A stretch of 64,000 bases of DNA from Polynucleobacter sp. AP-Capit-er-40B-B4. GTDB taxonomy: Bacteria; Pseudomonadota; Gammaproteobacteria; Burkholderiales; Burkholderiaceae. Position 1 is the first letter of the stretch. Each line of letters opens with the position of its first letter. The stretch lies in the NCBI RefSeq assembly GCF_018882245.1, contig NZ_JACVOV010000001.1, positions 434,001 through 498,000 on the forward strand, given 5' to 3'. Below are positions 45,545 to 56,058 of this stretch, one piece after another. The notes below the pieces were generated by a model. The model saw only the letters and a program-made list of their open reading frames with translations. It did not search any database and had not been told where the DNA came from. The translations under genes were made by a program, and so were the position numbers.

Positions 45545-45927
45545 TGTTTTTTAAAAATCAATTCGTTTTGTCTGCCATTCCAAGGCATTTTCCCAATCCA
45601 TTCCCCATCCACCACACTACCTTTAAAGTAAAAGTAACCACATCCTGGAGTAGGCAAAGGCTTACTTCTTACTTCAATATTTCTATTATTTATCGTTAAA
45701 AATAAAAGGTCTACTTCACTTCGACATTTCATTTGCCCCGTTAATTCAACTCTGCCCTCATAGCGCCCTGAATCCCCAGCTGAATCATCAAGTATTAACT
45801 TAATATGCATAGTGTAGTCAGGCCACCCCATTCCCGCTGGAACAGTTGCATAACCAGACCAGACCTCACTAGCGTAGATGGTGGATGCTTTAAAGCATAT
45901 TAGAAATACAAATAGAATTTTTTTCAT
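45541..45927 (-). CDS. Hypothetical secreted protein
   Basis: A 128-residue protein with a Sec signal peptide (MKKILFVFLICFKASTIYAS), then a beta-rich mature part with EVWSGYATVPAGMGWPDYT and a Cys pair (MKCRSEVD, TPGCGYF) that could form a disulfide in the periplasm. Convergent with the DUF1841 gene; the stop codons overlap. The upstream HIT gene ends 16 bp away on the same strand. No family recognised. Confidence 0.7.
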   Translation of the reverse strand: MKKILFVFLICFKASTIYASEVWSGYATVPAGMGWPDYTMHIKLILDDSAGDSGRYEGRVELTGQMKCRSEVDLLFLTINNRNIEVRSKPLPTPGCGYFYFKGSVVDGEWIGKMPWNGRQNELIFKKH

Positions 45928-45943
45928 TAAAACAATAAGGTGC

Positions 45944-46384
45944 TTATGCCAAATTTGCGTTAGCAGCCCTTATAACTGCCGGCAATTCTTGAGCTTTTAT
46001 TCTTCTGGCTTCTAATGTAGATGCTTGCGTTTCTTGAGTCCTTTTAGACCAAGCCGACCCCGGGAAGAAAGCATCGTCTTTAAATCTGGGGATAACGTGC
46101 CAATGAATATGCGGAACCATATTGCCTAGGGCTGCGATATTGATCTTATCGGGATGCATTACGTGACGAATAGCTTCCTCAACCGCAAAAACCAAGGTCA
46201 TGATGTGATCGCGCTCGCCATAACTGAGATCAGTCATCTCCGCCACATGTCGATTCCAGATCACCCTGCAGAAACCAGGTAGATCGGGGTCGTTGACGAG
46301 AATGACTCGACAGTCATCTCCACGCCAAATAAGTTGATCCTCTTCGGCTTTGAGCTCGTCTTTACAAAGTACACAATTAGTCAT
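45944..46384 (-). CDS. HIT-family hydrolase
   Basis: A 146-residue histidine-triad protein; the triad is HIHWHVIPRF near residue 90, and an N-terminal CVLCKDE suggests a Zn site. HIT proteins hydrolyse nucleotide phosphoramidates or dinucleotides. Downstream of the aceA terminator. Confidence 0.9.
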   Translation of the reverse strand: MTNCVLCKDELKAEEDQLIWRGDDCRVILVNDPDLPGFCRVIWNRHVAEMTDLSYGERDHIMTLVFAVEEAIRHVMHPDKINIAALGNMVPHIHWHVIPRFKDDAFFPGSAWSKRTQETQASTLEARRIKAQELPAVIRAANANLA

Positions 46385-46394
46385 GGGAGGAATG

Positions 46395-46443
46395 TAAACG
46401 AAAACGGCACCTAAGTCACCCTTGTGAGGTCATTTAGGTGCCG
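46395..46443 (-). terminator. Rho-independent terminator after aceA
   Basis: Long stem CGGCACCTAA / TTAGGTGCCG followed on the minus strand by TTTTCGTTT, 56 bases after the aceA stop. A second small hairpin, GGCGCA-N7-TGCGCC, lies between (46454-46472). Confidence 0.85.
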
Positions 46444-46498
46444 CGGCAGTATTGGCGCATTATTACTGCGCCGCTTACTACGTACTACTTAGGGATTC

Positions 46499-47797
46499 TT
46501 AATGGAACTGCTCTTCTTCAGTAGAACCAGTCAATGCTGTTACAGAAGACTTACCACCTTGAATAACAGTAGTTACATCGTCGAAGTAACCAGTGCCAAC
46601 TTCTTGCTGGTGTGAAACGAATGTGTAGCCACGATCACGAGCAGCAAATTCTGGCTCTTGTACCTTCTCGATGTATGCAGTCATACCACGCTGCATGTAG
46701 TCTTGTGCCAAATCGAACATGTTGTACCACATAGAGTGAATACCAGCCAATGTGATGAATTGATACTTGTAGCCCATTGCACCTAATTCACGTTGGAACT
46801 TAGCAATTGTTGCGTCATCTAAGTTCTTCTTCCAGTTGAAAGATGGTGAGCAGTTGTAAGCCAACATCTTGCCTGGGAACTTCGCACGAATTGCTTCGGC
46901 GAACTGACGAGCAAATTCGAGATCAGGAGTACCAGTTTCACACCAAACCATATCAGCATAAGCAGCGTAAGCCAAACCACGTGAGATTGCCTGATCCAAG
47001 CCCTTACGTGTCTTGTAGAAGCCTTCAGCTGTGCGCTCACCTGTCAAAAATGGCTTGTCATTTGCGTCGTAGTCAGAGGTCAATAAGTCAGCAGCTTCAG
47101 CATCTGTACGAGCCAAGATGATAGTTGGAACACCCATAACGTCAGCAGCTAAACGTGCAGAGATCAATTTTTGTACAGATTCTGTTGTCGGCAACAATAC
47201 CTTGCCACCCAAGTGACCGCACTTCTTAACAGAAGACAATTGGTCTTCGAAGTGAACACCAGCAGCACCTTGCTTGATCAATGCTTTGCTTAATTCGAAT
47301 GCATTCAATACACCACCGAAACCGGCTTCAGCATCAGCAACGATTGGAGCGAAATACTCGATATAACCTGCATCACCTTTATTAATGCCTTTAGCTGTTT
47401 GAATTTCATCAGCACGTTGGAATGAGTTATTGATACGCTCAACCATCTTAGGAACTGAATCTACTGGATATAAAGATTGGTCTGGATACATTGCAGCATA
47501 AGAGTTACCGTCAGCAGCAACCTGCCAACCAGATAAGTAAATTGCTTGTACGCCAGCTTTAACTTGTTGCATTGCTTGACCACCAGTCAAGGCACCTAAA
47601 CAGTTAACGTAAGCTTCATTGTTTACCAACTCCCAAAGACGCTCAGCGCCATGCTTAGCTAAAGTGTGCTCAATCTTCAATGAGCCGCGAAGACGAATTA
47701 CGTCCTCAGCTGTATAGCCACGTGTAATACCTTTCCAGCGTGGATTGGTATCCCAGTCTTTTTGTAGAGCTGCGATTTCCGCTTTGCGATCTGCCAT
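46499..47797 (-). CDS. aceA: Isocitrate lyase
   Basis: A 432-residue enzyme splitting isocitrate to succinate and glyoxylate in the glyoxylate shunt. Active-site loop [11 protein letters not shown] (near residue 192) and the [11 protein letters not shown] region are clear. No malate synthase is in the window. Useful on acetyl-CoA-yielding growth substrates such as C2 sulfonates or PHB, both of which this window can supply. The upstream gap is AT-rich with palindromes. Confidence 0.96.
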   Translation of the reverse strand: MADRKAEIAALQKDWDTNPRWKGITRGYTAEDVIRLRGSLKIEHTLAKHGAERLWELVNNEAYVNCLGALTGGQAMQQVKAGVQAIYLSGWQVAADGNSYAAMYPDQSLYPVDSVPKMVERINNSFQRADEIQTAKGINKGDAGYIEYFAPIVADAEAGFGGVLNAFELSKALIKQGAAGVHFEDQLSSVKKCGHLGGKVLLPTTESVQKLISARLAADVMGVPTIILARTDAEAADLLTSDYDANDKPFLTGERTAEGFYKTRKGLDQAISRGLAYAAYADMVWCETGTPDLEFARQFAEAIRAKFPGKMLAYNCSPSFNWKKNLDDATIAKFQRELGAMGYKYQFITLAGIHSMWYNMFDLAQDYMQRGMTAYIEKVQEPEFAARDRGYTFVSHQQEVGTGYFDDVTTVIQGGKSSVTALTGSTEEEQFH

Positions 47798-48079
47798 GTT
47801 TTTCTCCCTAAGTTAAACAAGTACTTCAAAATTTGAGAACTCTTAAGACCAGTTCAAGTCTTATGTCTTATATAAGAGTTTAGACAGTTCAAAAAAGCAA
47901 GCAAGCTAAATATGGAATATTTTTAAAAATATTTAGTTATTTAAATTCAATAACTTAATGATATATTTTTACTATGTGGAATGCATACCCACTGCTTGGA
48001 ATAAATTACAGGGCTGCTGATTGCACTGCATTTTACGCAGCGTAATGACATTTCATATTATGAAATTATTAGAGCTCAA
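47798..48079. promoter_or_regulatory. AT-rich aceA upstream region with palindromes
   Basis: A 282-bp gap. It holds AATATTTTTAAAAATATT (47916-47933, perfect palindrome), TCTTATATAAGA and a TTTCATATTATGAAA-like repeat next to the MFS stop. The first lies 120 bases before aceA and may be a regulator site. No ORF or RNA gene is seen. Confidence 0.4.
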
Positions 48080-49315
48080 CTAAGCGGTTTTTGGCGCAAT
48101 ACCGGCAGACACCTTAAATACCGTTGGAATAATCATGAGCTGGAAGGCAACAATACCCAGGAATAATGCATTTGGAAGGCCGGCATCCATAAAGAAGCCA
48201 AAGATAAAAGGCCCTACCGCAGCACCCAAATCAATTCCCGAATAAACGATTCCGTAAACGCGTCCAGCAACGCCTTTTGGAGTTACCGTCTTCACCAATA
48301 GATCTCGTGAAGGAGCAACAACACCATAGCCAAAGCCTAAGCCAAAAAATAAGATTGGAATAAGGCCAGCCGGAATAAATCCAGTGCCTAGTAATAAGCA
48401 CATTACTATCGTTACAGACAAACAGGATGTCACGATACGCTCAGGCGCTTTCAACTTTGCAGCTAAATATCCACCGAACAAAACACCGCCAGCACTACCA
48501 AGCGCTAATAAGGTGATGTAATAACTTCCGACATCTAATGGCACTTGATAAATTGAAAATAACGCACTAGGCGCAAAAGATTGCAGGCTTGAAGTAGAAG
48601 CCATGCTGAAGAAAAAGAAAATCCAACATAACCATACCGCAGTTAACTTCAGAAATGCGAATGCACTCTCTTGCACAACCCCAGGATTAGCGGCTTGATT
48701 ACTTGCGTGAGTATCGTCATGACGTTCTTTGACGTTATCTAGAAGATAGCTTCGATTGACCCACAGAACCGCCAAGATACAAGCTTCCAGCAAGGCTGCG
48801 CATAGGAATGCAACACGCCAATCACTCAATTGAGCGATGGCCACCATGAATGCTGGCGCTGCCGCCCAACCTAAGTAACCCGTGACTCCATGCATTGAAT
48901 AGGCGTACGGTAGATTAGGGGGCGACACCTTGTGATTAATAAGTGTGTAATCAACGGGATGAAAAATACCGTTACCGCAACCAGCAATAACTGCTCCCAT
49001 CAAGAGCATGGCATAACCATTACTTTGTGAATACACAAACGCCGCCAGAATCAACAATCCAATACCACCAAATAATACTGGCCTTGCGCCAATACGGTCC
49101 ACTAGAAAACCAGAGGAAGCTTGAGCAATACAAGACACCACAAAGAAAACTGACATGAGTAAACCGAGCTCGGCATAACTCAATGCAAAAGCATCCTTCA
49201 ACCATGGGAACATGGGAGGGAGTACCAAATGAAAGAAGTGGGAGCTGCCGTGAGCTAGGCTAATGAGACCAATAACCCGGACATCACTGGCACGCCTGCT
49301 AAGCGCAACAGTCAT
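48080..49315 (-). CDS. MFS transporter
   Basis: A 411-residue major facilitator with about 12 hydrophobic segments; the MFS loop motif GFLVDRIGARPVLFGG follows TM2. A cytoplasmic central loop (KERHDDTHASNQ) separates the halves. Conserved GNGIFHPVDYTLIN suggests the FSR (fosmidomycin resistance)-like subgroup. Substrate unknown. Downstream of clpB but separated by a hairpin (49333-49348). Confidence 0.85.
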   Translation of the reverse strand: MTVALSRRASDVRVIGLISLAHGSSHFFHLVLPPMFPWLKDAFALSYAELGLLMSVFFVVSCIAQASSGFLVDRIGARPVLFGGIGLLILAAFVYSQSNGYAMLLMGAVIAGCGNGIFHPVDYTLINHKVSPPNLPYAYSMHGVTGYLGWAAAPAFMVAIAQLSDWRVAFLCAALLEACILAVLWVNRSYLLDNVKERHDDTHASNQAANPGVVQESAFAFLKLTAVWLCWIFFFFSMASTSSLQSFAPSALFSIYQVPLDVGSYYITLLALGSAGGVLFGGYLAAKLKAPERIVTSCLSVTIVMCLLLGTGFIPAGLIPILFFGLGFGYGVVAPSRDLLVKTVTPKGVAGRVYGIVYSGIDLGAAVGPFIFGFFMDAGLPNALFLGIVAFQLMIIPTVFKVSAGIAPKTA

Positions 49316-49367
49316 GTACCGAGTTTACTGGCGCAGGAATTTTCCTGCTGAAATACTTTTTTACTGC

Positions 49368-51971
49368 TTAATGGACTTGACGAGAAAAGCTAAATTCGCC
49401 CGCCTTATCAACGTCCACAGGGACTACGTCTTTAGGACCGAACTTGCCTTCCAAGATCATCTTGGAAACAGGATTCTCAATATGCTGCTGGATGGCCCGC
49501 TTCAGAGGTCTTGCTCCAAAGACGGGATCAAAACCTACTTCCGCAATTTTATTGAGAGCTGCATCACTAACCTCAAGCTGCATATCCACTTTTGCCAGAC
49601 GATCCGACAAGTTTTTGAGCAATATCTTCGCGATATTGGCAATATTGCCTTTGTCTAAGCCGTGGAATACAACAATCTCATCAATACGATTCAAGAACTC
49701 AGGACGGAAATGATTTTTCAATTCCTCAAATACCGCTTCTTTGATTTCAGATTGTTTCTTGTCTGTCATTGACTGAATCAAATGCGATCCAATATTACTG
49801 GTCATCACAATGACCGTATTTTTAAAGTCCACTGTACGGCCTTGACCGTCAGTTAAACGACCATCGTCCAACACTTGCAAGAGCACGTTAAACACATCTG
49901 GATGTGCTTTTTCAATTTCATCGAACAAGATCACACTATATGGATGACGACGCACCTGCTCTGTTAAATAGCCACCCTCTTCATAGCCAACATAGCCTGG
50001 AGGCGCGCCAATTAAACGCGCAACACTATGCTTCTCCATGAACTCACTCATATCAATACGAATGAGGTGATCTTCACTATCAAAAAGGAAACCGGCTAGC
50101 GCTTTGCATAACTCAGTCTTACCAACACCAGTAGGCCCAAGGAATAAGAACGAGCCATAAGGACGATTCTCTTCTGCCAAGCCGGCACGTGAACGACGGA
50201 TCGCATCCGACACTGCACGAATAGCTTCTTCCTGACCAACCACGCGTTTGTGCAAAAGCTCTTCCATCTTGAGTAATTTATCGCGCTCACCTTGCATCAT
50301 CTTCGATACCGGAATACCTGTCGCACGAGAAACCACTTCGGCAATTTCTTCTGCGCCAACTTGGGTGCGTAGTAATTTATTTTTCACTACACCATCTTTG
50401 TCGCCCTTCGCTTCAGCAGCCGCAGCAGATTTAAGCTTAGCTTCGAGTTCTGGCAATTTTCCATACTGCAACTCAGCAACCTGCTCTAACTTGCCATCAC
50501 GTTGTAACTTAGCAATATCGGCCTTAACCTTCTCAATCTCTTCCTTCAGATTGGCGGCGCCTAATACGGCCCCCTTCTCTGCTTTCCAGATTTCTTCAAG
50601 GTCAGCATATTCGGCGCCAAGACGCTTAATCTCTTCCTCAATAAGGCCTAAACGTTTTTGGGAAGCTTCGTCCTTTTCCTTCTTAACTGCTTCACGCTCA
50701 ATCTTTAACTGAATGAGCCGGCGCTCGAGCTTATCCATTACCTCCGGCTTAGAATCAATTTCCATCCGAATGCGTGAACCAGCTTCATCAATCAGATCAA
50801 TCGCCTTATCTGGCAAGAAACGATCAGTAATGTAGCGATGCGACAACTCGGCAGCAGCCACAATTGCTGGATCAGTGATTTCAATACCGTGATGGAGCTC
50901 ATAACGCTCTTGCAGACCACGCAAGATAGCGATGGTTGCTTCAACACTAGGTTCTTCCACCATCACTTTTTGAAAGCGACGCTCTAACGCAGGATCTTTT
51001 TCAATATATTTGCGATATTCATCTAGGGTTGTTGCGCCAATGCAATGCAATTCGCCGCGCGCCAAGGCTGGCTTAAGCATGTTGCCAGCATCCATTGCGC
51101 CATCACCTTTACCAGCGCCAACCATCGTATGAATCTCATCGATAAAGATAATGGTTTGACCCTCATCTTTAGCAACGTCACTGAGCACTGCCTTCAGACG
51201 CTCTTCAAATTCACCACGATATTTCGCACCAGCCAATAACAAAGCCATATCCAGAACTAAAACGCGTTTGTTCTTTAAGGTCTCTGGGACTTCGCCATTA
51301 ACAATACGTTGGGCCAAACCTTCTACGATCGCGGTCTTACCTACGCCTGGTTCACCAATCAGCACAGGGTTATTTTTACCGCGACGCTGCAAGATCTGAA
51401 TGGTGCGACGAATCTCATCATCACGACCAATGACTGGATCGAGCTTACCCATACGAGCACGCTCAGTTAAATCGACTGTGTATTTTTTTAAGGCCTCACG
51501 TTGACCTTCAGCATCTGCACTATTCACTGATTCTCCTCCGCGCACTAAATCAATAGCCGCCTCTAACGATTTACGATTTAAGCCATTCTCGCGAGCAACC
51601 TTGCCGAGCTCGCCTTTGTCATCTGCTACAACCAGTAAAAACAGTTCACCCGCAATGAATTGATCATTACGTTTGTTGGCCTCTTTTTCACATAAGTTCA
51701 ACCAATTACTGAGATCACGACCAACCTGGACTTCCCCGCTAGTGCCCTGCACTTCAGGAAGGTTGCCAATAATCTTTTCTACACCCTTTTCGAGGCCGGC
51801 CACATTGACGCCCGCTCTTGTTAGCAAACTCTTTGCACCACCATCAGAATCACGCAACATTGCCAACAACACATGGGCTGGCTCAATATATTGGTTGTCT
51901 TTAGCTAAAGTGATACTTTGGGCCTCACTTAAGGCCTCTTGAAACTTAGTTGTTAATTTATCTATTCTCAT
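49368..51971 (-). CDS. clpB: Disaggregase ClpB
   Basis: An 867-residue Hsp100 disaggregase, full length. N-terminal Clp domain ([19 protein letters not shown]), first Walker [14 protein letters not shown] (about residue 205), coiled-coil middle domain (about 410-520), second Walker [13 protein letters not shown] (about 607). Works with DnaK on aggregated proteins. A sigma-32-like promoter lies about 30 bases upstream. Confidence 0.97.
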   Translation of the reverse strand: MRIDKLTTKFQEALSEAQSITLAKDNQYIEPAHVLLAMLRDSDGGAKSLLTRAGVNVAGLEKGVEKIIGNLPEVQGTSGEVQVGRDLSNWLNLCEKEANKRNDQFIAGELFLLVVADDKGELGKVARENGLNRKSLEAAIDLVRGGESVNSADAEGQREALKKYTVDLTERARMGKLDPVIGRDDEIRRTIQILQRRGKNNPVLIGEPGVGKTAIVEGLAQRIVNGEVPETLKNKRVLVLDMALLLAGAKYRGEFEERLKAVLSDVAKDEGQTIIFIDEIHTMVGAGKGDGAMDAGNMLKPALARGELHCIGATTLDEYRKYIEKDPALERRFQKVMVEEPSVEATIAILRGLQERYELHHGIEITDPAIVAAAELSHRYITDRFLPDKAIDLIDEAGSRIRMEIDSKPEVMDKLERRLIQLKIEREAVKKEKDEASQKRLGLIEEEIKRLGAEYADLEEIWKAEKGAVLGAANLKEEIEKVKADIAKLQRDGKLEQVAELQYGKLPELEAKLKSAAAAEAKGDKDGVVKNKLLRTQVGAEEIAEVVSRATGIPVSKMMQGERDKLLKMEELLHKRVVGQEEAIRAVSDAIRRSRAGLAEENRPYGSFLFLGPTGVGKTELCKALAGFLFDSEDHLIRIDMSEFMEKHSVARLIGAPPGYVGYEEGGYLTEQVRRHPYSVILFDEIEKAHPDVFNVLLQVLDDGRLTDGQGRTVDFKNTVIVMTSNIGSHLIQSMTDKKQSEIKEAVFEELKNHFRPEFLNRIDEIVVFHGLDKGNIANIAKILLKNLSDRLAKVDMQLEVSDAALNKIAEVGFDPVFGARPLKRAIQQHIENPVSKMILEGKFGPKDVVPVDVDKAGEFSFSRQVH

Positions 51972-51999
51972 TTATGCACTCCATATATCTATCTATAGA

Positions 52000-52028
52000 A
52001 TATAAGGGCAATATCGCCAATTTCAAGG
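52000..52028 (-). promoter_or_regulatory. Sigma-32 (heat shock)-type promoter of clpB
   Basis: On the minus strand, CTTGAAA - 12 bases - CCCTTATAT, close to the heat-shock consensus CTTGAAA / CCCCATNT. It sits 30-57 bases before the clpB ATG, as expected. Confidence 0.72.
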
Positions 52029-52064
52029 GTATTTGAGCCCTTTTTAACCCTAATTTGACCCATT

Positions 52065-52319
52065 TTGACCTGGCTTGTTTACCTACTAGAATGCTCTGAC
52101 GGCACGTACTATGCCGGCATTACAAACCGTCTAGAACATCGGCTAGAAGCTCACAACTCAGGGCAAGGCGCTCGCTATACAAGAGCTCGCAGACCAGTTG
52201 TCCTTTTAGCTACACAAGAGCACCCGGATCGATCTGAAGCCTCAAAGGCGGAGATCAAATTAAAGCAACTTCCCCGCTCTGAAAAGTTGGCATTCTTTAA
52301 AAACAAAAACCACCCATGA
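52065..52319 (+). CDS. GIY-YIG nuclease-domain protein (UPF0213/YhbQ type)
   Basis: An 84-residue GIY-YIG protein: LVYLLECSDGTYYAGITNRL carries the VYLL...YAGIT signature. The start is TTG; no ATG is available in frame and the conserved region begins right after it. Stand-alone domains of this type are found in many bacteria; function poorly known, possibly in DNA repair. Confidence 0.85.
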   Translation: MTWLVYLLECSDGTYYAGITNRLEHRLEAHNSGQGARYTRARRPVVLLATQEHPDRSEASKAEIKLKQLPRSEKLAFFKNKNHP

Positions 52320-52328
52320 GGGTGGTTA
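52299..52328. terminator. Terminator between GIY-YIG and esterase genes
   Basis: AACCACCC - ATGA - GGGTGGTT overlaps the GIY-YIG stop codon. Toward the minus strand it is followed by TTTTTGTTTTT, making it a good terminator for the esterase gene; in the + direction the T-run is weaker. Confidence 0.8.
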
Positions 52329-52347
52329 ATTTGCTGTTGACTGAACA

Positions 52348-54006
52348 TTAGAAGGCGTCTTTTACGCGTTCTAATGCATAGATTTCTCTTAAGTGCAGAG
52401 CTTGATAAGCCACCCGATCTTTAAATAATCCTGTAATCGTTTCTGAACCAGGTGAAAAATTTCTCATAACGTCTTCATTCAGATTGTATGTAGGCCAATT
52501 TGCCTGACCACTCACATTTGGATTACCGGTTTTGGCAAAAGCCGCCCAGCTGGCAGATAACCTCTCGGACATTGCTTGATCCTGAGAGCTATTTTTATCC
52601 GCAATCGGAAACCAATCTTTTGGCCAGACATGTGTTTTCTTGAACCCAGCAATATCTTTTTCAATTCGATCGCATTGATTCACACCAGATAAGGCCTGCT
52701 TAGGAGCTTGGGTTACTAATCCCAAACTACCAAAGACATAAGGTATCTCGTAAGTATGAGGTGCGCCCGGTAAAGCGGCTCGGATATTCTGAGTTAGGTA
52801 ATCAAAGTAATAGGCGTAACCCGGGGCAATACCATTCATGCTATTTGCCAATAATTTGGTACTGGCGCGATACATCAGATCCTGGATTACAAAAGAATTC
52901 AAAATACATTTATCTTTTACATTGGCATAAAGCTGCTCAATAATCTTTGGGTCTTCGCGCACATTCTTCAAAAAGACATCTAAGGCAGGCTCACCAGGCA
53001 ACATGAAATCGCTATCAAATGAGTTTGTGCCGATCATGAAAGGCACTTTCGCCTGCTTACCAGCGGCAAATAAAGGAATGGGGTCGCCCTTCAAAATCTG
53101 ACCGTCAACAAAAGGACCGCCAAACTCACCAGCATAGTAAGAGTTGCCATCCAGAACCAACTTCTGAACTGGCAACTTACGTAATTCGGCTAACGATTTC
53201 GCGCCAAGTGCAGCCATAAATTTAGCGCCTATATCCACCTCTGGTGTTAAGCCAAAACGCTTTTCAGTCATTCCCCTTAAAGGACTTTGTTGCGCACTTT
53301 GGGCAATCGCCTTGTGGAACAACCCCTTGGCTGCATCAGAAACCATTAACCAGGTCACACTTCTACCGCCAGCTGATTGACCAAAGATTGTTACGTTATT
53401 GGGATCTCCCCCAAATACTTCAATATTCTTTTTGACCCATTTTAAAGAGGCAATTTGATCCATGGTGCCGTAATTACCTACTGGCTCACCCTTAGCTTTT
53501 GCTTCCTCAATCAACTCTTTTGAAGCAAAAAAGCCCAATGATCCAAGACGGTAGTCAACCGTAACAACGATGACACCATTCTTCACCAAATTGATTGGGG
53601 TGAACTGCGGATCTTTAGCACCATCTACGATTAAACCGCCACCATGGAACCAAACCATGACCGGCAAATTCTTATTAGGTTTAGAGGGTGTAAAAACGTT
53701 GAGCTTTAAACAATCCTCGCTACCTGGTAGCCCAAGACCATCGTTAAGATTTTTAATATATTGCTGCGGACAGGCACCACCAAACTTACTAGCATCACGT
53801 GTGCCATTCCAAGCAAGCGCTGGTTGCGGAGGGCGCCAGCGCAAGTCACCCACAGGAGGGGCTGCATATGGAATATTTTTAAACGCCTGCATGTTGTACT
53901 CAATCACACCTTGCAAGCCACCTGTTTCAACCTTAACAACAGGCTTCTCTGCAGCACATACGCCAGTAGCAATAGCAGTCAATAACAAGGCAACTAATTT
54001 TTTCAT
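52348..54006 (-). CDS. Secreted type-B carboxylesterase
   Basis: A 552-residue alpha/beta hydrolase of the carboxylesterase/cholinesterase family with signal peptide (MKKLVALLLTAIATGVCAAE). Nucleophile in TIFGQSAGGRSV (near residue 212; GQSAG in place of the usual GESAG), oxyanion motif WFHGGGLIVDG, catalytic His near GAPHTYEIPYVFG. Probably periplasmic, cleaving ester substrates; specificity unknown. Confidence 0.87.
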   Translation of the reverse strand: MKKLVALLLTAIATGVCAAEKPVVKVETGGLQGVIEYNMQAFKNIPYAAPPVGDLRWRPPQPALAWNGTRDASKFGGACPQQYIKNLNDGLGLPGSEDCLKLNVFTPSKPNKNLPVMVWFHGGGLIVDGAKDPQFTPINLVKNGVIVVTVDYRLGSLGFFASKELIEEAKAKGEPVGNYGTMDQIASLKWVKKNIEVFGGDPNNVTIFGQSAGGRSVTWLMVSDAAKGLFHKAIAQSAQQSPLRGMTEKRFGLTPEVDIGAKFMAALGAKSLAELRKLPVQKLVLDGNSYYAGEFGGPFVDGQILKGDPIPLFAAGKQAKVPFMIGTNSFDSDFMLPGEPALDVFLKNVREDPKIIEQLYANVKDKCILNSFVIQDLMYRASTKLLANSMNGIAPGYAYYFDYLTQNIRAALPGAPHTYEIPYVFGSLGLVTQAPKQALSGVNQCDRIEKDIAGFKKTHVWPKDWFPIADKNSSQDQAMSERLSASWAAFAKTGNPNVSGQANWPTYNLNEDVMRNFSPGSETITGLFKDRVAYQALHLREIYALERVKDAF

Positions 54007-54038
54007 TTGAATCTCTCTTGCGAAATATGGAATATGGC

Positions 54039-54503
54039 TTAGGTTTTATTCCAGCGGGCCATTGCAGCCTCGTCAGTCACGCGAGCATCTACCCAACGAG
54101 CCCCTTCAGGGGTATCTTCTTTCTTCCAAAATGGAGCCGCTGTTTTTAGGTAGTCCATGATGAACTCGCAGGCAGCGAAAGCCTCACCCCTGTGCGCACT
54201 GCTTACGGCTACCAGAACAATTTGATCCTCGGGCAACAGTGGTCCAACTCGATGTATCACTAGCGTTTGATAAATATCCCAACGTGCTTTAGCTTGATCA
54301 AGGATTTCTTGCAGAGACTTTTCAGTCATCCCAGGGTAGTGCTCAAGCGTCATGCCTTTTACTGGGCTGCCATCATTCATATCCCGGACAGCTCCTAAAA
54401 AAGAGACTACCGCGCCAACACGTGGGTCTCCTTTTCTGAGCGCCGCAATTTCAGCGCTAAGGTCGAAATCGTTTTCCTGAATACGAATAGATGAATTGGA
54501 CAT
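54039..54503 (-). CDS. moaE: Molybdopterin synthase large subunit
   Basis: A 154-residue MoaE: VGAVVSFLGAVRDMNDG near residue 30 and the MTLEHYPGMTEKSL stretch, RVGPLLPEDQIVLVAV and the catalytic Lys region FWKKE. It forms molybdopterin with MoaD. Adjacent to moaD (1 bp) and downstream of moeA. The cofactor is needed by the SoeA-like enzyme at 19.3 kb. Confidence 0.95.
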   Translation of the reverse strand: MSNSSIRIQENDFDLSAEIAALRKGDPRVGAVVSFLGAVRDMNDGSPVKGMTLEHYPGMTEKSLQEILDQAKARWDIYQTLVIHRVGPLLPEDQIVLVAVSSAHRGEAFAACEFIMDYLKTAAPFWKKEDTPEGARWVDARVTDEAAMARWNKT

Positions 54504-54504
54504 A

Positions 54505-54762
54505 CTAGCCGCCGGTTACCGGAGGAAAGAAAGCTACTTCAGCCCCATCCTGAAGAACGGTATTTGCATCAACCATGTGTTGATTAAGAGCACAGCGCAA
54601 TACCTTACCTTCAGCCAATACTTCAGACCAAGGGTTGCCACGCTCAATAAGATGCGCCCTGAGCTCAGCTATCGTTTTAACTGTTGCTGGAATCGTAATG
54701 CTCTCTTGCGAGATGCCAAGAGCCTCACGCAATGAGGCGAAGAATCGTAATTCGAGTTTCAT
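54505..54762 (-). CDS. moaD: Molybdopterin synthase small subunit
   Basis: An 85-residue ubiquitin-fold sulfur carrier ending in the activated PPVTGG (Gly-Gly) tail. Partner of MoaE. Starts 18 bp after moeA. Confidence 0.94.
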   Translation of the reverse strand: MKLELRFFASLREALGISQESITIPATVKTIAELRAHLIERGNPWSEVLAEGKVLRCALNQHMVDANTVLQDGAEVAFFPPVTGG

Positions 54763-54780
54763 GAACTAATCGTAAACCGA

Positions 54781-56019
54781 TTATTTGAGGAGCGCATCAA
54801 AAGGAATGTATTTCACCAACTCGCCAGACTTGATTGGCTGATTTGGCGGGCAATCAACTAGGCCATCACCCCAAGAGGCGCTGGTGAGTACGCCTGAACT
54901 TTGATTTGGGTATAAATCAAGACCACCTTGATCATTAATCTTAACGCGCAAGAACTCATTGCGACGATCAGCTTTCAGCCAATCAAAGTCCGCACGCATT
55001 AAATACGATTGAGGAAGTTTAGCTTCACGCCCCTGTAACTTCAAAATGAATGGGCGAACAAATAACAAGAAGGTGACAAAGCTAGAAACTGGATTGCCAG
55101 GCAACCCAATAAACCAGGCTTCACCGTCTTTAGGCTCACTGGATTTACGTACCGCACCAAATGCTAGCGGCTTACCCGGTTTGATGGCAATTTGCCAAAG
55201 ATCCAATCGCCCCTCGGCTGTTACCGCAGGCTTAATATGATCTTCCTCGCCAACCGATACGCCGCCAGAGGTAATAATCAAATCATGATTTTTACTGGCC
55301 TTGCGCAGCGCCTCTCGCGTTGCATCCAATCGATCAGGAACAATACCTAAATCCGTAGCATCACAACCCAAAGACTTCAGACAAGCTAGCAAGGTATCGC
55401 GATTGGAGTTGTAGATGCCACCAGGTTTTAATGGCTCTCCCGGAAGTGCCAATTCATCACCCGTAAAAAATGCCGCGACCCTTACCCTGCGTTTTACATT
55501 GAGATGCGTTAAGCCAGCGGAAGCGGCAACACCTAACTCTTGAGGGCGCAAGAATGTGCCCGCAGTCAAGCAAGTCTTGCCAGTTGTTAAATCTTCGCCG
55601 CTACGACGAATCCATTGACCGGAAGTAGGAGCAACATTAATAGTGACTTGATCAGGCTGATCCCCAACCGTGCAATCTTCTTGCATTACAACGGCATCGG
55701 CACCAGGGGGAACAGGAGCGCCTGTGAAAATTCTGGCGGCAGTACCAGATTCCAACTGGGTTCCAATAGAACCGGCTGGAATACGCTGAGCAATTTTTAA
55801 TGTTTGTCCGGGTGTTGCCGTATCTGCACATCGAACCGCATAGCCATCCATTGAGGTGTTATCCAGTGGCGGCACATCTACCAAGCTCTTTACATCATCG
55901 GCCAGAACTCTTCCCAATGCCGCTTGCGTGCTTACCTTCTCACTCTCAGTTACTGTCATTGCATTTGAGAGCAAATGGTCTAATGCCTGCTGCGCTGTCA
56001 ACATGGGTGGCTTAGTCAT
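54781..56019 (-). CDS. moeA: Molybdopterin molybdenumtransferase
   Basis: A 412-residue MoeA inserting molybdate into adenylated molybdopterin. Visible: PPLDNTSMDGYAVR (about residue 49), GGVSVGEEDHIK (about 255) and WFIGLPGNPVSSFVTF (about 308). Upstream thrC ends 39 bp away. Confidence 0.95.
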   Translation of the reverse strand: MTKPPMLTAQQALDHLLSNAMTVTESEKVSTQAALGRVLADDVKSLVDVPPLDNTSMDGYAVRCADTATPGQTLKIAQRIPAGSIGTQLESGTAARIFTGAPVPPGADAVVMQEDCTVGDQPDQVTINVAPTSGQWIRRSGEDLTTGKTCLTAGTFLRPQELGVAASAGLTHLNVKRRVRVAAFFTGDELALPGEPLKPGGIYNSNRDTLLACLKSLGCDATDLGIVPDRLDATREALRKASKNHDLIITSGGVSVGEEDHIKPAVTAEGRLDLWQIAIKPGKPLAFGAVRKSSEPKDGEAWFIGLPGNPVSSFVTFLLFVRPFILKLQGREAKLPQSYLMRADFDWLKADRRNEFLRVKINDQGGLDLYPNQSSGVLTSASWGDGLVDCPPNQPIKSGELVKYIPFDALLK

Positions 56020-56058
56020 GGGATGATTTTTATTGCTTCAATTGTTGTGGGCTAAAAA

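Noticed and set aside
49333-49348. GCAGGAATTTTCCTGC hairpin between clpB and the MFS gene as a terminator
   Set aside because: No T-run follows on the clpB strand, so termination is not supported.
50248-50712. 154-aa + strand ORF inside clpB
   Set aside because: Serine-rich shadow of the clpB reading frame, no ribosome site and no recognisable domain.
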